This document shows positions 24,570 to 37,433 of a stretch of 64,000 nt of DNA, piece by piece. The stretch's first letter is position 1. Every line of letters begins with the position of its first letter. The DNA lies in contig CAUYLG010034930.1 of NCBI GenBank assembly GCA_963573385.1, positions 124,001-188,000 of the forward strand. Direction: 5' to 3'. Below the pieces are notes generated by a model. It was not told where the DNA came from, did no database searches, and was given only the letters and a program-made list of their open reading frames with translations. This DNA comes from Cacajao melanocephalus. Taxonomy: Eukaryota > Chordata > Mammalia > Primates > Pitheciidae. The position numbers and the translations under genes are program-made.

Positions 24570-27050
24570 GAAAAAAAATGTTATTTAACTCTGTATCTGA
24601 GGAAATGTTTCACATGTAGATTTTATAGAAATACTTGTTTTACAAAAATACGTAAACTGAAAAAAATTATTACCTGTTCTTTATAAAAAAACATTTTTAT
24701 TTTTAGATACTATTGAACACTGATTCCTTGCTCTATAATAACTCCTGTGTTTTTTGTAACTATTCCTACCCTATCTGGTTCCATGTCTCTGAAAAATCAA
24801 CATTTCCCCCGATGAGCTCCCTCTAGAATATGCTATTGGTTAATTTCTTGCTTTGTGCAAACCCTGCACTGGGCACTGACTATTTTACCCCAAGAGCCCC
24901 AGCTTTCGTGGCCTGCCAGGGGTCCTTGTCAGTAATTAATGCTGACATATTTTCCAAGTGAATTTGTAAGGGTCTTGAAACTCTTTTTTTTAAGCCTTTG
25001 CTCCCGGCAGTGTCTGTCAAAGCAGACCCAATGATTAATGTACAAGGAAGTGTGACTGACATTTCACTTTTTTTCATACTGAGAAAACTGAATCAATCTA
25101 AGAGATACACAAAGGTAGAAATGTGAAATAAAATTATGATATTAAATAATTCACAGTGAATCTATTATCACATACCTGTTAGAAACATTTTGAAATAATA
25201 TTAAATGATATGAAAAAATACTTGTTAAATGTACAAAGAAGAATATATATTTATAAAGCAAAATGAAAATTCTGTAAAGATAATCTTATATTCGTATAAA
25301 AATCCTGGAGAGAAATCTCCCTAAACATTTGCAGCTACCTCTGTTTGTGGTACATTAAAAAAAAAAAAACTGATTTATTTATTTTCATATCTAAGGTTTT
25401 AAACTCTTATATAATTACCTTTATAGTGGAAAATCCACAAAAATTACTAAAACACTACATTTAATATATTCAGTATGATTTTACATACAAATATTTACCA
25501 ATGAATTATAGTAGCAAATATGACAGAGGCATTAGAAACACTATAATGTCATGTTACAAATCCCCACATACTAAAACCTTATTTTCCAATTTAGCATATA
25601 ACACCCAAGTCTCTTTTTCCCCCCATAATAGCCTCCAGTGCTCTGTAAACCCAATAACTACTAGTAAAAGAGCATAAAACAACCAAAAGTGTTAATTCTT
25701 TAAATGGAGTTTGGAGTTATCAAAAGGACAGATAGGTATACAAGAGTCTTAAGAAGAGTTACAAGCTGAAACTGTAAGGAAAATACTAAGTTTTAAGGGG
25801 GAAAAGCCAAAATAACTTGCAGTAGGTAACAGAATACACATAAGAGAGCATTAGGAAGCAGGGGTAGAGAGGCAGAGATGATCTATCCAGAGTTCTAGAA
25901 TTATTCATCCATAACTGGAACTCCCAGTATACATTGCTAAGACTTAAATAAGAAGTTTATGACTTGTTTCTCCTTGATTTATAGTTTGAGTTGTCATTTT
26001 TCTGATGCACAGGGTTAACAAGGAAACAAACACACGTCAAATGCAGGTGGTCCCATTAATCTCATGCTACCTGACCATCCCGCTCCTTCAGACGTGAACT
26101 TCATAACTTTCATACACACTCATTTTCTTTCTTTACCCTCCTGAAGTCTAAACACCCCATCTGGCCAACCTATCTACAATCCTCCCATCCTGTACATGTG
26201 ATATTCACAAGGCTTTCTGATCCTTGCTCCCCCTTCCTTGTTATAAAGCATATCATGTGTCATGACCCAGTTCCGTGGATTCCTAGCTTGGGCCTTTATC
26301 TCTCGATTCATGCCTTGAAACAGATGATCACTATTGCTAATACAGCTGAGTTTCTGCAATAAAAATTAAAGGAACGTCATGCTTTTTTTTTTCATTTCTA
26401 ATCCACACCTGGCTTGAAACAAGAAATAAAAATTCAGCAATCACGTAATTCTCATTTAAATTTTGATATGTGGAGAAAGTTCAACTGGTAGCACTATGCC
26501 ATGGATAATTCTTTCCTTCTCTGACTAAGAAAATATAAAGTTCACTGATCTTTGCAGATAATCCTCTATCTTCTTGACCTTTCCTAAAGGTGTTTTAACT
26601 TCCTCTTTTTCTTCAATGATAATTTTGTCATTAATTTCATAAAATGCTTTCTAAAAATACCATCTGAAAATTGATTAATAGTTATAGGTCATTTTCCAAA
26701 TAACACATTGTGTTATCAGAAATTATTGTTGCACATTATAGTAACACTAATAATGCTGAAAGATTCTGCAGTGATATGTGGCACTGGAAGAAAACTAATT
26801 AAGGGAGTATTTTATACTGAACTTATTCCAAATAGTATTCTGGTTATATAAAGCTAAGTTACTTTTAAAATTCTAAATGTAGAAGCTGAATAAAAAGTAA
26901 TACATGCTATCCTCACAAGAGATTATATAAAAGATCAAATTTCTTTAGATTTTAAATGAATCTTTTTAAATGCTTCCTTGTGGCTTCATATGACACAACA
27001 TATATAAAGTCCTGAGTGTCGTGGTTTGCCCCATAGTGAAAGCCCAGAAA
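24570..27050. other. Mostly single-copy intronic sequence
   Basis: No gene. 24860-25075 resembles a conserved non-coding block. 26040-26380 is pyrimidine-rich and might be an old LTR end, but no family is supported. Confidence 0.35.
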
Positions 27051-27054
27051 TGCT

Positions 27055-27338
27055 GGCTGGGCACAATAATCCCAGCACTTTGGGAGGCTGAGGTGGGTGG
27101 ATCATGAGGTCAGGAGTTTGAGACCAGCCTGGCCAACATAGTGAAACCCTACCTTATTAAAAATACAAATATTAGCCAGGCATGGTGGTGTATGCCTATA
27201 ATTCCAGCTACTCAGGAGGCTGAGGCAGGAGAATCACTTGAACGCAGAGGCAAAGGCTGCAGTGAGCTGAGTTCGTGCCACTGCACTCTCACTCTAGCCT
27301 GGGCAACACAGCAAGACTCCATCTCAAAAAAAAAAAAT
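27055..27338 (+). mobile_element. Alu, AluS-like, with 5' deletion
   Basis: Starts ggctgggcac and jumps directly to aataatcccagcactttggg, so about 20 bases (the gtggctcacgcctgt region) are missing. It ends in a run of A. A short extra 'actctc' sits before the final 'cctgggcaac'. Confidence 0.93.
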
Positions 27339-27743
27339 AATGTCTTACTCTTACTTTCCTATATTATATACAATAAGAAAAACAACTAAAAGAAGAGACT
27401 GTTTGTTCTGCTACCTAGGAATCACTAATATCCTAAATAATGGTACTCATAAACTCCTCTAAAATCAAGAATATGGTTTATAATGCTTGTGGAACAAAAA
27501 GAACAATAAAAATTAGTATAGCAATAGAGTATCTGGAGACATAAATGCTCTCAATTTCAAGTTTTTCTTTTAATCTGTAAAAATCACCTGGAGTTTGATA
27601 ATATATTGACTAAAGAGTTTCCTTACATTTTCATCTATAATTTTTTATATTTTAAAACTCTTTACATATGGTTGTCTTGTATTTTTTAACTCCATTGCTA
27701 ATTACTTGAAGACCAACTCAGATAAAATTTTTAAGAAATATAT

Positions 27744-28517
27744 ATAAGAGAAATGCAAATCAAAACCACATTGAGATACTACTTCACACCAGTTAGAATG
27801 GTGATCATTAAAAAATCTGGAGATAACAGATGCTGAGGATGTGGAGAAATAGGAACACTTTTACACTATTGGTGGGAGTGTAAACTAGTTCAACCATTGT
27901 GGAAGACAGTGTGGCAGCTTCCCCAAGGACCTCAACATAGAAATTCCATTTGACCCGGCAATCCCATCACTAGGTATATACCCAAAGAATTATAAATCAT
28001 TCTATTATAAAGACACATGCACATACATGTTCATAGCAGCACTGTTTACAATAGCAAAGGCCTGGAACCAACCCAAATGCCCATCAACGATAGACTGGAC
28101 AAGGAAAATATGGCACATATACACCATGGAATACAATGCAGCCATAAAAAATGATGAGTTTGTGTCTTTTGTAGGGACATGGATGAATCTGGAAACCATA
28201 ATTCTCAGCAAACTGACACAAGAACAGCACATCATACACCCCATATTCTCACTCATAGGTGGGTAATGAACAATGAGAACACATGGACACAGAGACGGGA
28301 GCATCACACACCTGGGTCTGTTGGGAGGGGCAAGGGAAGGACAGCGGGGGTTGGGGGAGGTCGGGGAGGGATAACATGTGGAGAAATGCCAGATGTAGGT
28401 GACGGGGGGATGGAGGCAGCAAACCACATTGCCATGTGTGTACCTATGTAACAATCCTGCATGATCTGCACATGTACCCCAGAACCCAAAGTACAATTAA
28501 AAAAAAAAAAAGAAAGA
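27744..28517 (+). mobile_element. 5'-truncated L1 (L1PA/L1PB type)
   Basis: Holds the last part of ORF2 and the 3' untranslated region, ending aattaaaaaaa. AAGAAATATAT at 27733-27743 and 28518-28528 is a perfect 11-base target duplication, so this is an independent truncated insertion. The ORF2 C-terminal frame is open from about 28027 to 28266 (MFIAALFTIAKAWNQPKCPS onward, closing at SLIGG), but an upstream TGA at about 27832 and further stops break it. It is antisense to CTNND2. Confidence 0.95.
28322..28370 (+). repeat. G-rich tract of the L1 3' UTR
   Basis: Several G runs in 49 bases (gggagggg, ggg, ggggg, ggggga, gggg, aggg). Known: primate L1 3' UTRs carry a polypurine tract that can form a G-quadruplex. 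Confidence 0.8.
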
Positions 28518-28897
28518 AAGAAATATATTTAACTTAGCTTTTATTCCACAGATAATAGTCAAGACTTGAGGAAAAAAAGAAGGAACTTTAAGAATGATTT
28601 AGGATACAAATCCCCCAATGAAAGAGATCAATTTTGTGCATCAGAGCATCCCCAAAAAGCTCATGGAATCTGCTGCTTGTTGACTCAGCTTTCACCTAGG
28701 CAGATGCTGTGTGTGTCCCAGATGCTGGGACCTAATTCCCAGCTTCTGACTTGGGCACCTGGGGCTTCTCTATCTCAAGTTTCCAGAGCACATTTGCATC
28801 TCTCCAAACATCACTTAGGTGTCACCAAATAGACTCACCTTTGCTGTCCAAAAATGAACAATACATTTTTTAATTCCTCAGAAAAAAACTTTTCAAG

Positions 28898-29254
28898 TGA
28901 TATGGTTTGGCTTTGTCCCAACCCAAATCCCATCTTGAATTGTAGCTCCCATAATACCCATGTATTGTGGGAGGGCCCCAGTGGGAGGTAACTGAATCAT
29001 AGAGGCAGGTCTTTCCCATGCTGTTTTCCTGATAGTGAATAAGTCTCATGAGATCTGACAGTTTTATAAAGAGGAGTTCCCCTGCACATGTTCTCTCTTA
29101 TCTGTGGCCAGGTAAGATGTGTCTTTCGCTTTCTGCCATGATTGTGAGGCCTCCCCAACTACGTGGAACTGTGAGTCCATTACACTACTTTTTCTTTATA
29201 AATTCTCCAGTCTCTGGCACGTCTTTATCTGCAGCATGAGAACGAGCTAATACA
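28898..29254 (+). mobile_element. THE1-type solo LTR (ERVL-MaLR)
   Basis: tgatatggtttggctttgtc, atcttgaattgtagctccca, atgagatctgacagttttat, tgccatgattgtgaggcctc, actgtgagtccattacac, then gaacgagctaataca. The flanking 5-mers (TCAAG, GTAAG) match only in part. Confidence 0.92.
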
Positions 29255-29559
29255 GTAAGTTTTTGTTAAATTCTCATCCAGGATTTTGAGAAGTCATTTT
29301 ATTTACAGTAACAGTTTTGCCTTAAACAGTTCGTGCACTCTCAACATTCAAACTTCACTCTAAGCTGAGTGAATATTTCCTATTATCCAAACCCAACTAA
29401 TATTTATTCCAGTCTCCCAAATATATTTTCCATTTTTGGTTTTCTTACCTACCCCCATATCTTCAGTCTTTTCCCACCTCCATCTAGCTGTAAAACACAT
29501 ATGCTTATCAATATTAATAGTTCAATTTGTTTCCTTCTATGCTTTTCTAGATGCTCATA

Positions 29560-30760
29560 AATATGTATAAACCAAAAACATATCTAATGTTATGATTTTT
29601 AAAAAATAGGATACCTTACTATATAATTTCCTTTCTAAAATTCTCATGAATTTTTTCCCCAAAGGCTAGACATATATCCCCAACTCATTTTTACTAATGA
29701 CTACATAATATTTATAGAAAGAATATAACATTTTCAACTCTTCACCAAGCCATATTTTTGGCTATTTCAAATAATTTTATAATAAATATATATGCACATA
29801 AATTTTATCTATATAGTCACTCATTTCTACAGAATATATATTTAAATGATTAAATAAAGTTATTGAACATTTTAAATGTTGATGCATAGAAACAAATCAA
29901 TTCACAAAAGAAAAATTACAGCAATTTATATTCCCATTTGGAAGGAAAAAGAATGTGGATTTCCCCAAACCTTAACTCTTACTTAGCATACAATATAAAC
30001 TACTTTTCAACAGTTGTCTACCTAGTAGATTAAAAATAAGTCTCATTCTCAGTTAAAATTGTATGTCTCCAATTGGTACATTAGAGTGGACATTTCTGAA
30101 CATTCATTACTTGCTTGCATCTTTCTTCTGTTTATATCCTTGGTCTAGTTTTCTATTCTTTAATTTCTCTTTTTCTCACCAACATTAGGAAGTCTTCATA
30201 TATTAATTTTATCAATACTTCATTATACTTGTGGCACGTATTTTCTCTTGAACTATTTTTCTTTTCTATTTTGAGTTTTGTCTTGCTATTACTGTTAGTA
30301 TTCATATTGTAAAACACATCAACTATTTATGTATGGCTTCTGGGTTTCCTCTCTTAATAAAACCTTGCCTACCTTTAATTTACAAGGCTCTTTCCCCAAA
30401 GTTTCTTCTAATATGTCAACGGTTTTATTTTTACAGTTACATTTTTTCTCTGTGAGATTTATTTCTCTTTATGCTGTAAGTTAACAGTTTTAATTTTCTT
30501 CCAGATGTTGAGTCAGTTAGGGCAACATCATTTCAACCACTTTGTAATGAACTGAAACACTAATTTTAAGTGACTAGGCATAGATGTATATTTGAGTGTT
30601 TTACATAGAAACCATTCTTTATTTTGAGCCCACTGGGTAATACTGGGATTGGTATGTTTGGTAAGACAAAATCTCACAAAACTTTCCTTGCATTCTCATA
30701 TATTTATACTTCCACTGGCCTTTAAAATAGTTTGATCCAGTCTGCCAAAAAAAACAAACA
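29560..30760 (-). mobile_element. Decayed L1M LINE (ORF2 region)
   Basis: Reverse ORF2 landmarks in order: cagcaatttatattcccatt, then ccttggtctagttttctatt, then cttgcctacctttaatttac with ttcttctaatatgtcaacgg and ttttatttttacagttac. No readable frame survives. Edges are uncertain. Confidence 0.5.
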
Positions 30761-30764
30761 ACCA

Positions 30765-32190
30765 GCCACAGGATTCTGATTACACTTACCTATATTTTAT
30801 CTCCTAATTTGGGAGACAGTAATATTGTGATGATGGTAAGCTTTTCAACAGAGGGCCATGCCATGCCTTTTCATTCATTATGAATTACTTTATGTCCTTG
30901 TGATAAAATAATTTTCAGCAGACAGGTCTCATCATTTTTTTTTTGTTACATTTATTCTTTCTGCTTTAAATTTTCTTACTACTCAGAAGTTAGCAGCCTA
31001 GCAAGACTTTCAGATCACACCTGAACAAGAAAGCATGACATAACCCCACTATAACAAGATAGGATCCTGAGGATGGGGAGTGGTATTAACACCCTTTGTG
31101 GTCCCTTTTTCCATTTCCCATTAAACGTCATCAGAAAACAATCTCAAGAGTAAGCTTTGGAAAGCAAACTAATCAAGGAGTACAGCCTAAAGCTCAACCC
31201 AATCCCCTGCTTCCTATTTTCACAAACTAGACTCTCCACTCAATCTATTCAACTCTCCCTCGAGTACCTACTTAGCTGCACACTTCCTGACCAGATGGCA
31301 CACTTTTGACTGATAGCATCATTGATCCTTTCGGTCAGTGGGATGACCAGTTAGGTGGTTTCCCACTCTTACCTAAATCAGTTTCCACTCATAAAACAGA
31401 ATCGGTTTCCTCTAGAGCCCTTCTTCTTTTTGAGAGGAGTTACTATTCTTAATTGCTCCCATTTTAGGCTCTTCCTCTGCTGAGATGTTCCTGGAGTCAG
31501 GTAAGTTGCTAATTCAGCAGCAACAAATCACATAACCCAAACACAGCAGGCTTCTTTAGTTAATATAAAAAAACAACTGATATATTTTCTAACACATGTT
31601 TAGAAGAAGCAGTAAATGAAAGAATCTTGATCGGCCAGCTTTCTTTGATTACTTACTACTTTTTTATTTACAAGAAACATGACTTTTATAAAGTGACATT
31701 TTAAATCTAAGGTTCACATTTTATTTAATTGTGTATTTTTTGGCAAAGTAATGTTGGAGGCAGAATCATTCAGAATTTCATTTGTTTGAGAGAGAAAGTT
31801 TTAGACCGCATCCTTCCAGATCCATCTCAGAAAACACTGGAAAAAACAATTTGCGTTGACCTTGATGTGATATTCAATTACTCTCATACATAATAATTTT
31901 TAACCTAATGGATATATTTTAACTTTTTATTAGATTTTATATTTTCTAAGACTAATTATTTCACTTTGTACATTTAATAGCATTAAATGTCAGACCCATC
32001 AATCAATCTGCTGCAACTTCACCCACAGGACATTTTGATTGTAAAGTTGTTTCTTTTCCGTGATAAAATATTTTTTTCAAGAAAGGCTGCCTAAAACATG
32101 GGAGTCAAAAGGAATTATAATCCCAACACTCTGCTAGAAAATTACGAGTTTCTTTCAATATAATCTTTAAAGTTCATCTAGAAAAACAAT
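30765..32190. other. Unassigned intronic sequence downstream of the exon
   Basis: No repeat recognised in most of it. A CAGGTAAGT-like donor occurs at about 31498 on the opposite strand to the gene and is not supported as an exon. Confidence 0.35.
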
Positions 32191-32195
32191 TTTTA

Positions 32196-32420
<225 letters not shown>

Positions 32421-32739
32421 AACAGGCACAACTATCAGATCGCTTTAAGGATACACACTGAAAAAAAAGTAAAACTATGAGCTGCTGAGAAAGAACATAA
32501 CGTAATTATAGAAGGGGAGCGATACAAGTAGAGCAAAGTAACAGTACAAGAAATAGAATGTTTTATCCTTTTATCAACCCCAACTAAATTCCACATCACA
32601 CTCACACCTTGTGCTTTGTCTTTGAGATAAATGGAGAAATGATGAGAAATTAAAAGAGAGAGTACAAGAGTAAAGCAATAAAGAAGTAATGAGTCTAAGA
32701 AGTGAGTCCAACTACAAATTTATGACTATTTTAGGCAAA

Positions 32740-33585
32740 TGTATTACCTGCCTACTGGTACATGTGTTGTTATTATATGTTTCCTCCTCAGTTCCTGGCT
32801 CGTATCTCTTATAGCCCCTGTTATAGTCTTGTGATGGTGCTGGGTGTGTCTGGCCTCAGGAAAGCAATCTCTGAATTTCAGGCCTCTGAAAGCAATCTCT
32901 CTGGCCTTCCTCTGACCTCCTTTTACCTGCTCCAAGGCAGGACTCTAATCCTCCCTGCCTCCTTTCTGATTTTGGGTCATAAGACCCTCATTCCACAGAG
33001 AGTCCTGCCCCCACGCCCTGGGGAAAAGAATGCTGATGTCAAGAAGCCTCCATAAAACCCCAGAGGCCTGAGTTCATAGAGCTTCTGGAGAGCTGACCAT
33101 GGGGAGGTTCCTGGAGAGGGTGGCACATCGGGAGGGCTTGGAAGCTCTGCGCCCATTCCCCTCAACTCGCCCTAAACATATCTTTATCTGTATCCTTTGT
33201 GATATCCTCTGAAATAAACTCTGTAAACCTAAGTGCATCCTGAGTTCTCTGAGCTGCCCTAGCAAATTAATAGAATCCAACCCAGGAACTACGGTAACCC
33301 CAGCTTGAAGCCTGTTGGTCAGAGGTTCTGAGGCCTGGACTTGGAGTTGGTGTCCGGGGGGATGGGACAGTCTTGGGGACTCAGCCCTCAACCTGTAGGC
33401 TCTGACACTATCTGAGAGTAGACAGTGTAGTAGAGAGTGCCAGAACTGAATTAGAGGACACCCAGCTGTGTCTGCTGCTTGGTGTGTGAGGCGGAAAAAC
33501 CCACACATTTGGTCACAGAAGTCTTCTTTTGTGTTCATGATTGCTGTTGTGTGAGAGTAGAAGAAAAAATAAAGTTCGAGAGGGT
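32740..33585 (+). mobile_element. LTR-like element (ERV), subfamily not assigned
   Basis: GC-rich compared with its surroundings. It shows ccataaaaccccagaggcct, accatggggaggttcctgga, gaaataaactctgtaaacct, ccctagcaaattaatagaat, gcttgaagcctgttggtcag and cccacacatttggtcacaga, which I associate with an ERV LTR ending after a poly-A signal (AATAAA near 33211). Edges are approximate. It lies antisense to the gene, about 370 bases upstream of the coding exon. The 193-residue minus-strand frame at 33074-33655 overlaps it and is not a gene I can support. Confidence 0.6.
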
Positions 33586-33960
33586 TTTTCCTAAAACAGT
33601 ATATTACCAACTCAAAAGAAAATCTATCAGACATTCTCCTTTGTAAGAAAATCATACAGAAGCCATGATTAATAATTTACTAATAATTAAAGAGATACCT
33701 GAATTAACATAAGCAGCTTAATTGGTATTAGTCAATAACTAATCTACTCCACAAATATTTACTGAGCTCCTAGTCTATGACAGACAGCAGACAAAAACTG
33801 GCAAGGCCATTTGCCACAGTTGATTTTGTCTGAGTTCATTTATGAAAGAAAGCAGAAATTCAAATAACATTAGACCCAATGCATAAGTGGATGCATATGT
33901 ACAGGTTAAAAACAAGATTCTCAGAATTGTTCCTGTCTTTCCTGCACAAACAAATGAGAT

Positions 33961-34318
33961 TGCTGTGGTCTGAATGTTGATGTCTCCCAAATTCATATGC
34001 TGAGATACTAATACCCAAGGTGATGGTAGCAGGAGGCGGGACCTTTAAGAGGGGATGAGGTCAAGAGGGTGGAGCCCCCATAAATAGGGTGAGTCCTTAT
34101 AAAAGAGGCCTGAGAGAGACTTATCAATCCTCCCACTATGTGAGGGCACAGCAATAAGGCATCATCTATAAACCAGAAAGTCGGCCCTCACCAGACACTA
34201 AATCTGCCAGGACTTAATCTTGGGCTTCCCAGCTCCAGAATTGCAAGAAATAAATTTCTGTTGTTTACAAGGACCCAATTTATGATATTTGTTATAGTAG
34301 CTCAAATGAACTAAAAAG
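33961..34318 (+). mobile_element. MLT1/MaLR-like solo LTR
   Basis: tgctgtggtctgaatgttga, caaattcatatgctgagata, ccttataaaagaggcctgag, tatgtgagggcacagcaata, cagctccagaattgcaagaa, ataaatttctgttgtttaca. The flanks GAGAT and GGGAT agree in 4 of 5 bases. Confidence 0.75.
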
Positions 34319-34324
34319 GGGATT

Positions 34325-35295
34325 GAAGTATTTGTTACATATATCATCCAGCAATGATTAACAGAGAGAGCAATAGTTAACTGCGGGTGATATTTACCAA
34401 GGCATTTCAAACCCCCATCTCAATAAAAGTCTGAGAGTAAATAGAAATTATTTTCTCGCCTAAAGCTATTATATTACACATCCCTCCAGGAACCAGGGTT
34501 GTGTAAATGTTAAAAGATACCTTCTATTATGCCATATCTAAGCATCCTGGGTTTTACATTAAGAGATGTTTATTTCCACAGTAGCTTTTGCCCTATGTTT
34601 TCAGCTATGTCTAGTTAATAATTTAGAGATATGCAAACCTAAAAAGGCCCCATTATAGAATTTTACTTAAAATATATGATAAAAAAAGCAGTCATCCAAA
34701 TTTCTTATTGAACATTCCATCTAATTTTTGAATTGTTTTAATATTATGAGGTAATTATAATAGTATCACCAATAGGGATTGGAATAGCCCTGGGAAAGTA
34801 AATCTGTTACAAACAGAATATGTGAGAAGTTTTGGGGAAATAATATTAAGAAAGTAGAATTTGAAAAAAGAGCAAGGAACAGATTAAATATGATTTGGCA
34901 AAATGCAACCATAGCTAAAAAGTTTAAAGTACTGAAGGTGATGAATACCAACAGGATGAAAGAAAGACATTGCATAATTACGGTGATGGGTTAGGAAGAA
35001 CATAATAAAGTATACTTATGTATTCGACATGCTTTCTCATATGGTTTTCTTATTTGATCAAGTCTCTTAATCACATAGAATATAAACAAGCAGTTCAGCA
35101 AATGTGCCCAGGTGAAAGAGTAGAACCTATGAACTTCCATCTAGGAAAGGTTTGAGAGATGGGAGAAAAGAGCAGAAAGCGAGAAGGAAGGACAACGCAG
35201 CTCTTGTGTGCAGTGACCTCTGGTCTCCCAGAGAGCCACTGTGACCTTGTATCACCACTTCTACCAAAGTCCACGGGTTCACAGGGGACTCTATG
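34325..35295. other. Unassigned AT-rich intronic sequence
   Basis: No recognised element; the open frames on the minus strand lack known domains. Confidence 0.35.
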
Positions 35296-35300
35296 CAAGA

Positions 35301-35706
35301 TGATATGGTTTGGCTATGCACTGCTCCCCTAATCTCATCTTGAATTGTAGCTCCCATAATCCCCACCTGTAGTGAGAGGAACCAGGCGGGAGGTAATTAA
35401 ATCATGGGGGCAGATTTTTGCCTGTGCTGTTCTCATGATGGTGAATAAGTCTCATGAGACCTGATGGTCTTAGGAAGGGCAGTTCCCCTGCACATGCTCT
35501 CTTGCCTGCCACCATGTAAGACATGCCTTGGCTCCTCCTTCACCTTCTGCTATGATCGTGAGGCTTCCCCAGCCATACAGAACTGTGAGTCCATTAAACC
35601 TCTTTTTCTCTATACTCAGTCTTGACTGAGTAATTTATAAAGACAAAAATTACTCATTCTTGAGTAATTTATGTCTTTATTAGCAGCATGAGAATGGACT
35701 CATACA
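35301..35706 (+). mobile_element. THE1-type solo LTR with internal fold-back insert
   Basis: tgatatggtttggctatgca, ctcatcttgaattgtagctc, gtgaataagtctcatgagac, ctatgatcgtgaggcttccc, gtgagtccattaaacctctt, then a rearranged stretch, then tattagcagcatgagaatgg. Flanking 5-mers CAAGA and TAAGG are imperfect. Confidence 0.92.
35614..35670. repeat. Nested inverted repeats inside the THE1 LTR
   Basis: ACTCAGTC (35614-35621) faces GACTGAGT (35624-35631) over a 2-base loop. AAATTACTCA (35647-35656) faces TGAGTAATTT (35661-35670) over TTCT. The sequence between them includes gagtaatttataaagac, the reverse complement of the LTR's own ttataaattac segment. Confidence 0.9.
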
Positions 35707-35709
35707 TAA

Positions 35710-35935
35710 GGAGCACCTCATGCCAAGAGTCTTAACTATTTTAAATTATTATTTGTTGTTTTCTTTAAGTTTTATTGGGCCCACGTTAATTCAGGCTCTG
35801 AGTCAGTATTATTATCAACATATTTTTGACAAAGAAATTGTCTAAGGGCCCAAAGTTATTAAGTCACATAACTGGACCCAGAACTCAGGCTTTCTGCCTT
35901 TTAATTCCTATTTCAATGTCCTTTGATGTGTCAGC
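35710..35935 (-). mobile_element. MIR
   Basis: Reverse MIR: ggagcacctcatgccaagag, cttaactattttaaattatt, attattatcaacatattttt, gacaaagaaattgtctaagg, taagtcacataactggaccc, agaactcaggctttctgcct. Confidence 0.7.
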
Positions 35936-35939
35936 CTAT

Positions 35940-37425
35940 TTCCCGTAACCTGTACTGCCTCCTAAATGCTACTCTACAAACTAATTTTTATAAAATGAAA
36001 CTCTTTAAAAGTATAACAGTGACCTGTCATAAAAAATATGGGATTTAATAGGCACTGAATCAAGGTTTCTCTCCCTGGGCACTTGACAAGCGTGACCCAC
36101 ACAGTATGGAGAATAATTAGGCCTGTTTATCTACCTCCTTTCTCCTTACAGCAATAGCAGAAAAAGAAGCGGAATCTTCAAGGCTTATTCCACCATACAG
36201 AGCTATTGCTACCTAAGGCAACCTCTATTCCTGAATGCAAATGACTGAATAATTTCCATGATTCATGATTTTTTAAAATCCAAATTTAACTATTGGTCCT
36301 CACTATATCTGGAAGAAAAGACAGTCACCCTCCAATCACAGTCTTCTCATATCAAGGCACACAGAAGATAGAGAGGAAACCTGCAAAAAACCTGCCCCAA
36401 TCAATCCCCAATAGCCTTAGGGTGAGTACAAATAGTGTTAAGCCTCCAACTTTGCAGTTATATGGCCAAATACTTTAGTTTTAATCACAACCAATATACT
36501 AAAAAGCAGTATTTAATCTGTGCTAAATCCAGTAAATCTGGAAAGTAGAGAGAAATAAAAAGCAAAAAGCAAGAACAAAGGAAGAGCAACCACCAGGAAT
36601 TTTGCCATCCCAGATAAGTAAAATTACTTTGACGCGGATTTTCGTAATTTATTATTTCTGCTATAACTTAATCTGTACAATGATTTTTACATAATGAGGT
36701 ACTAATGTAAGGTTTTTTATTTTTATATTTTGCTCAGCAATATCTCATGAACAATTTCTTATATCAACAAACATTTATCTACAGTTTAATTATAATGAAT
36801 ACTTAGTATTCAATAATCTGTTTATGTTGAAAGTTATCTACTTGTTTTTTATATGTGATTTTTACTCCATTTTACATCTATGACATGTTCAATAGATGGG
36901 TTCCCAGCAGAACTGATAAAACAAGGAATCAGTGTATTTTTCAGCCTTTTGTTAGCCAAAGTCCTGCTGCCAGGCTGGTCTAGCCTACCCGCGCACTGGA
37001 AAGATCATGAGAATGTCACCTCACCACAACGTTAACCACACTGATCTCCCTCTCAGGCTTTTGCCAACCTGATATAGAAAAATGCTCCTCTTTGACTTTG
37101 TTTTTATTCAACTATGAATACCGTGCACACTTCCCACAGATTTAGTCATCCTGTACAGCACTTCTTGTCACCCTTGAAATGGTTACCATGTAAGAAGTCT
37201 TCCTATACATTGTAGAATTATAATCTGCAAATACCCAAGCTGCATTTTAGACAGACCCATCTTCCACATGAGAAAAAGAGAGCAGTGAGGGAAGAACAGT
37301 CCTAAATTTCAGGTGGGTTCTTCTAGCAGAACTTGGTACCAACAAGTTCTATGTCCAGAAAACGATAAAACAACAGTACTAGCAGTTTCAGGGTGCAAGT
37401 CACACTGCTCTATGCCCATACATGT
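35940..37425. other. Unassigned intronic sequence
   Basis: 36640-36860 is AT-rich and could be a decayed L1M or similar. No gene recognised. Confidence 0.35.
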
Positions 37426-37433
37426 ATGAACAG

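Noticed and set aside
28005..28496. 163-residue open frame, minus strand
   Set aside because: It is the antisense shadow of the L1 ORF2 end and 3' UTR.
31490..31510. Strong CAGGTAAGT donor on the plus strand
   Set aside because: It is antisense to CTNND2, with no matching acceptor and protein-like frame upstream; isolated donor matches are common.
33074..33655. 193-residue open frame, minus strand
   Set aside because: It overlaps the LTR-like block, has no recognisable domain, and has no splice or promoter context. The length is plausible by chance in a GC-richer stretch.
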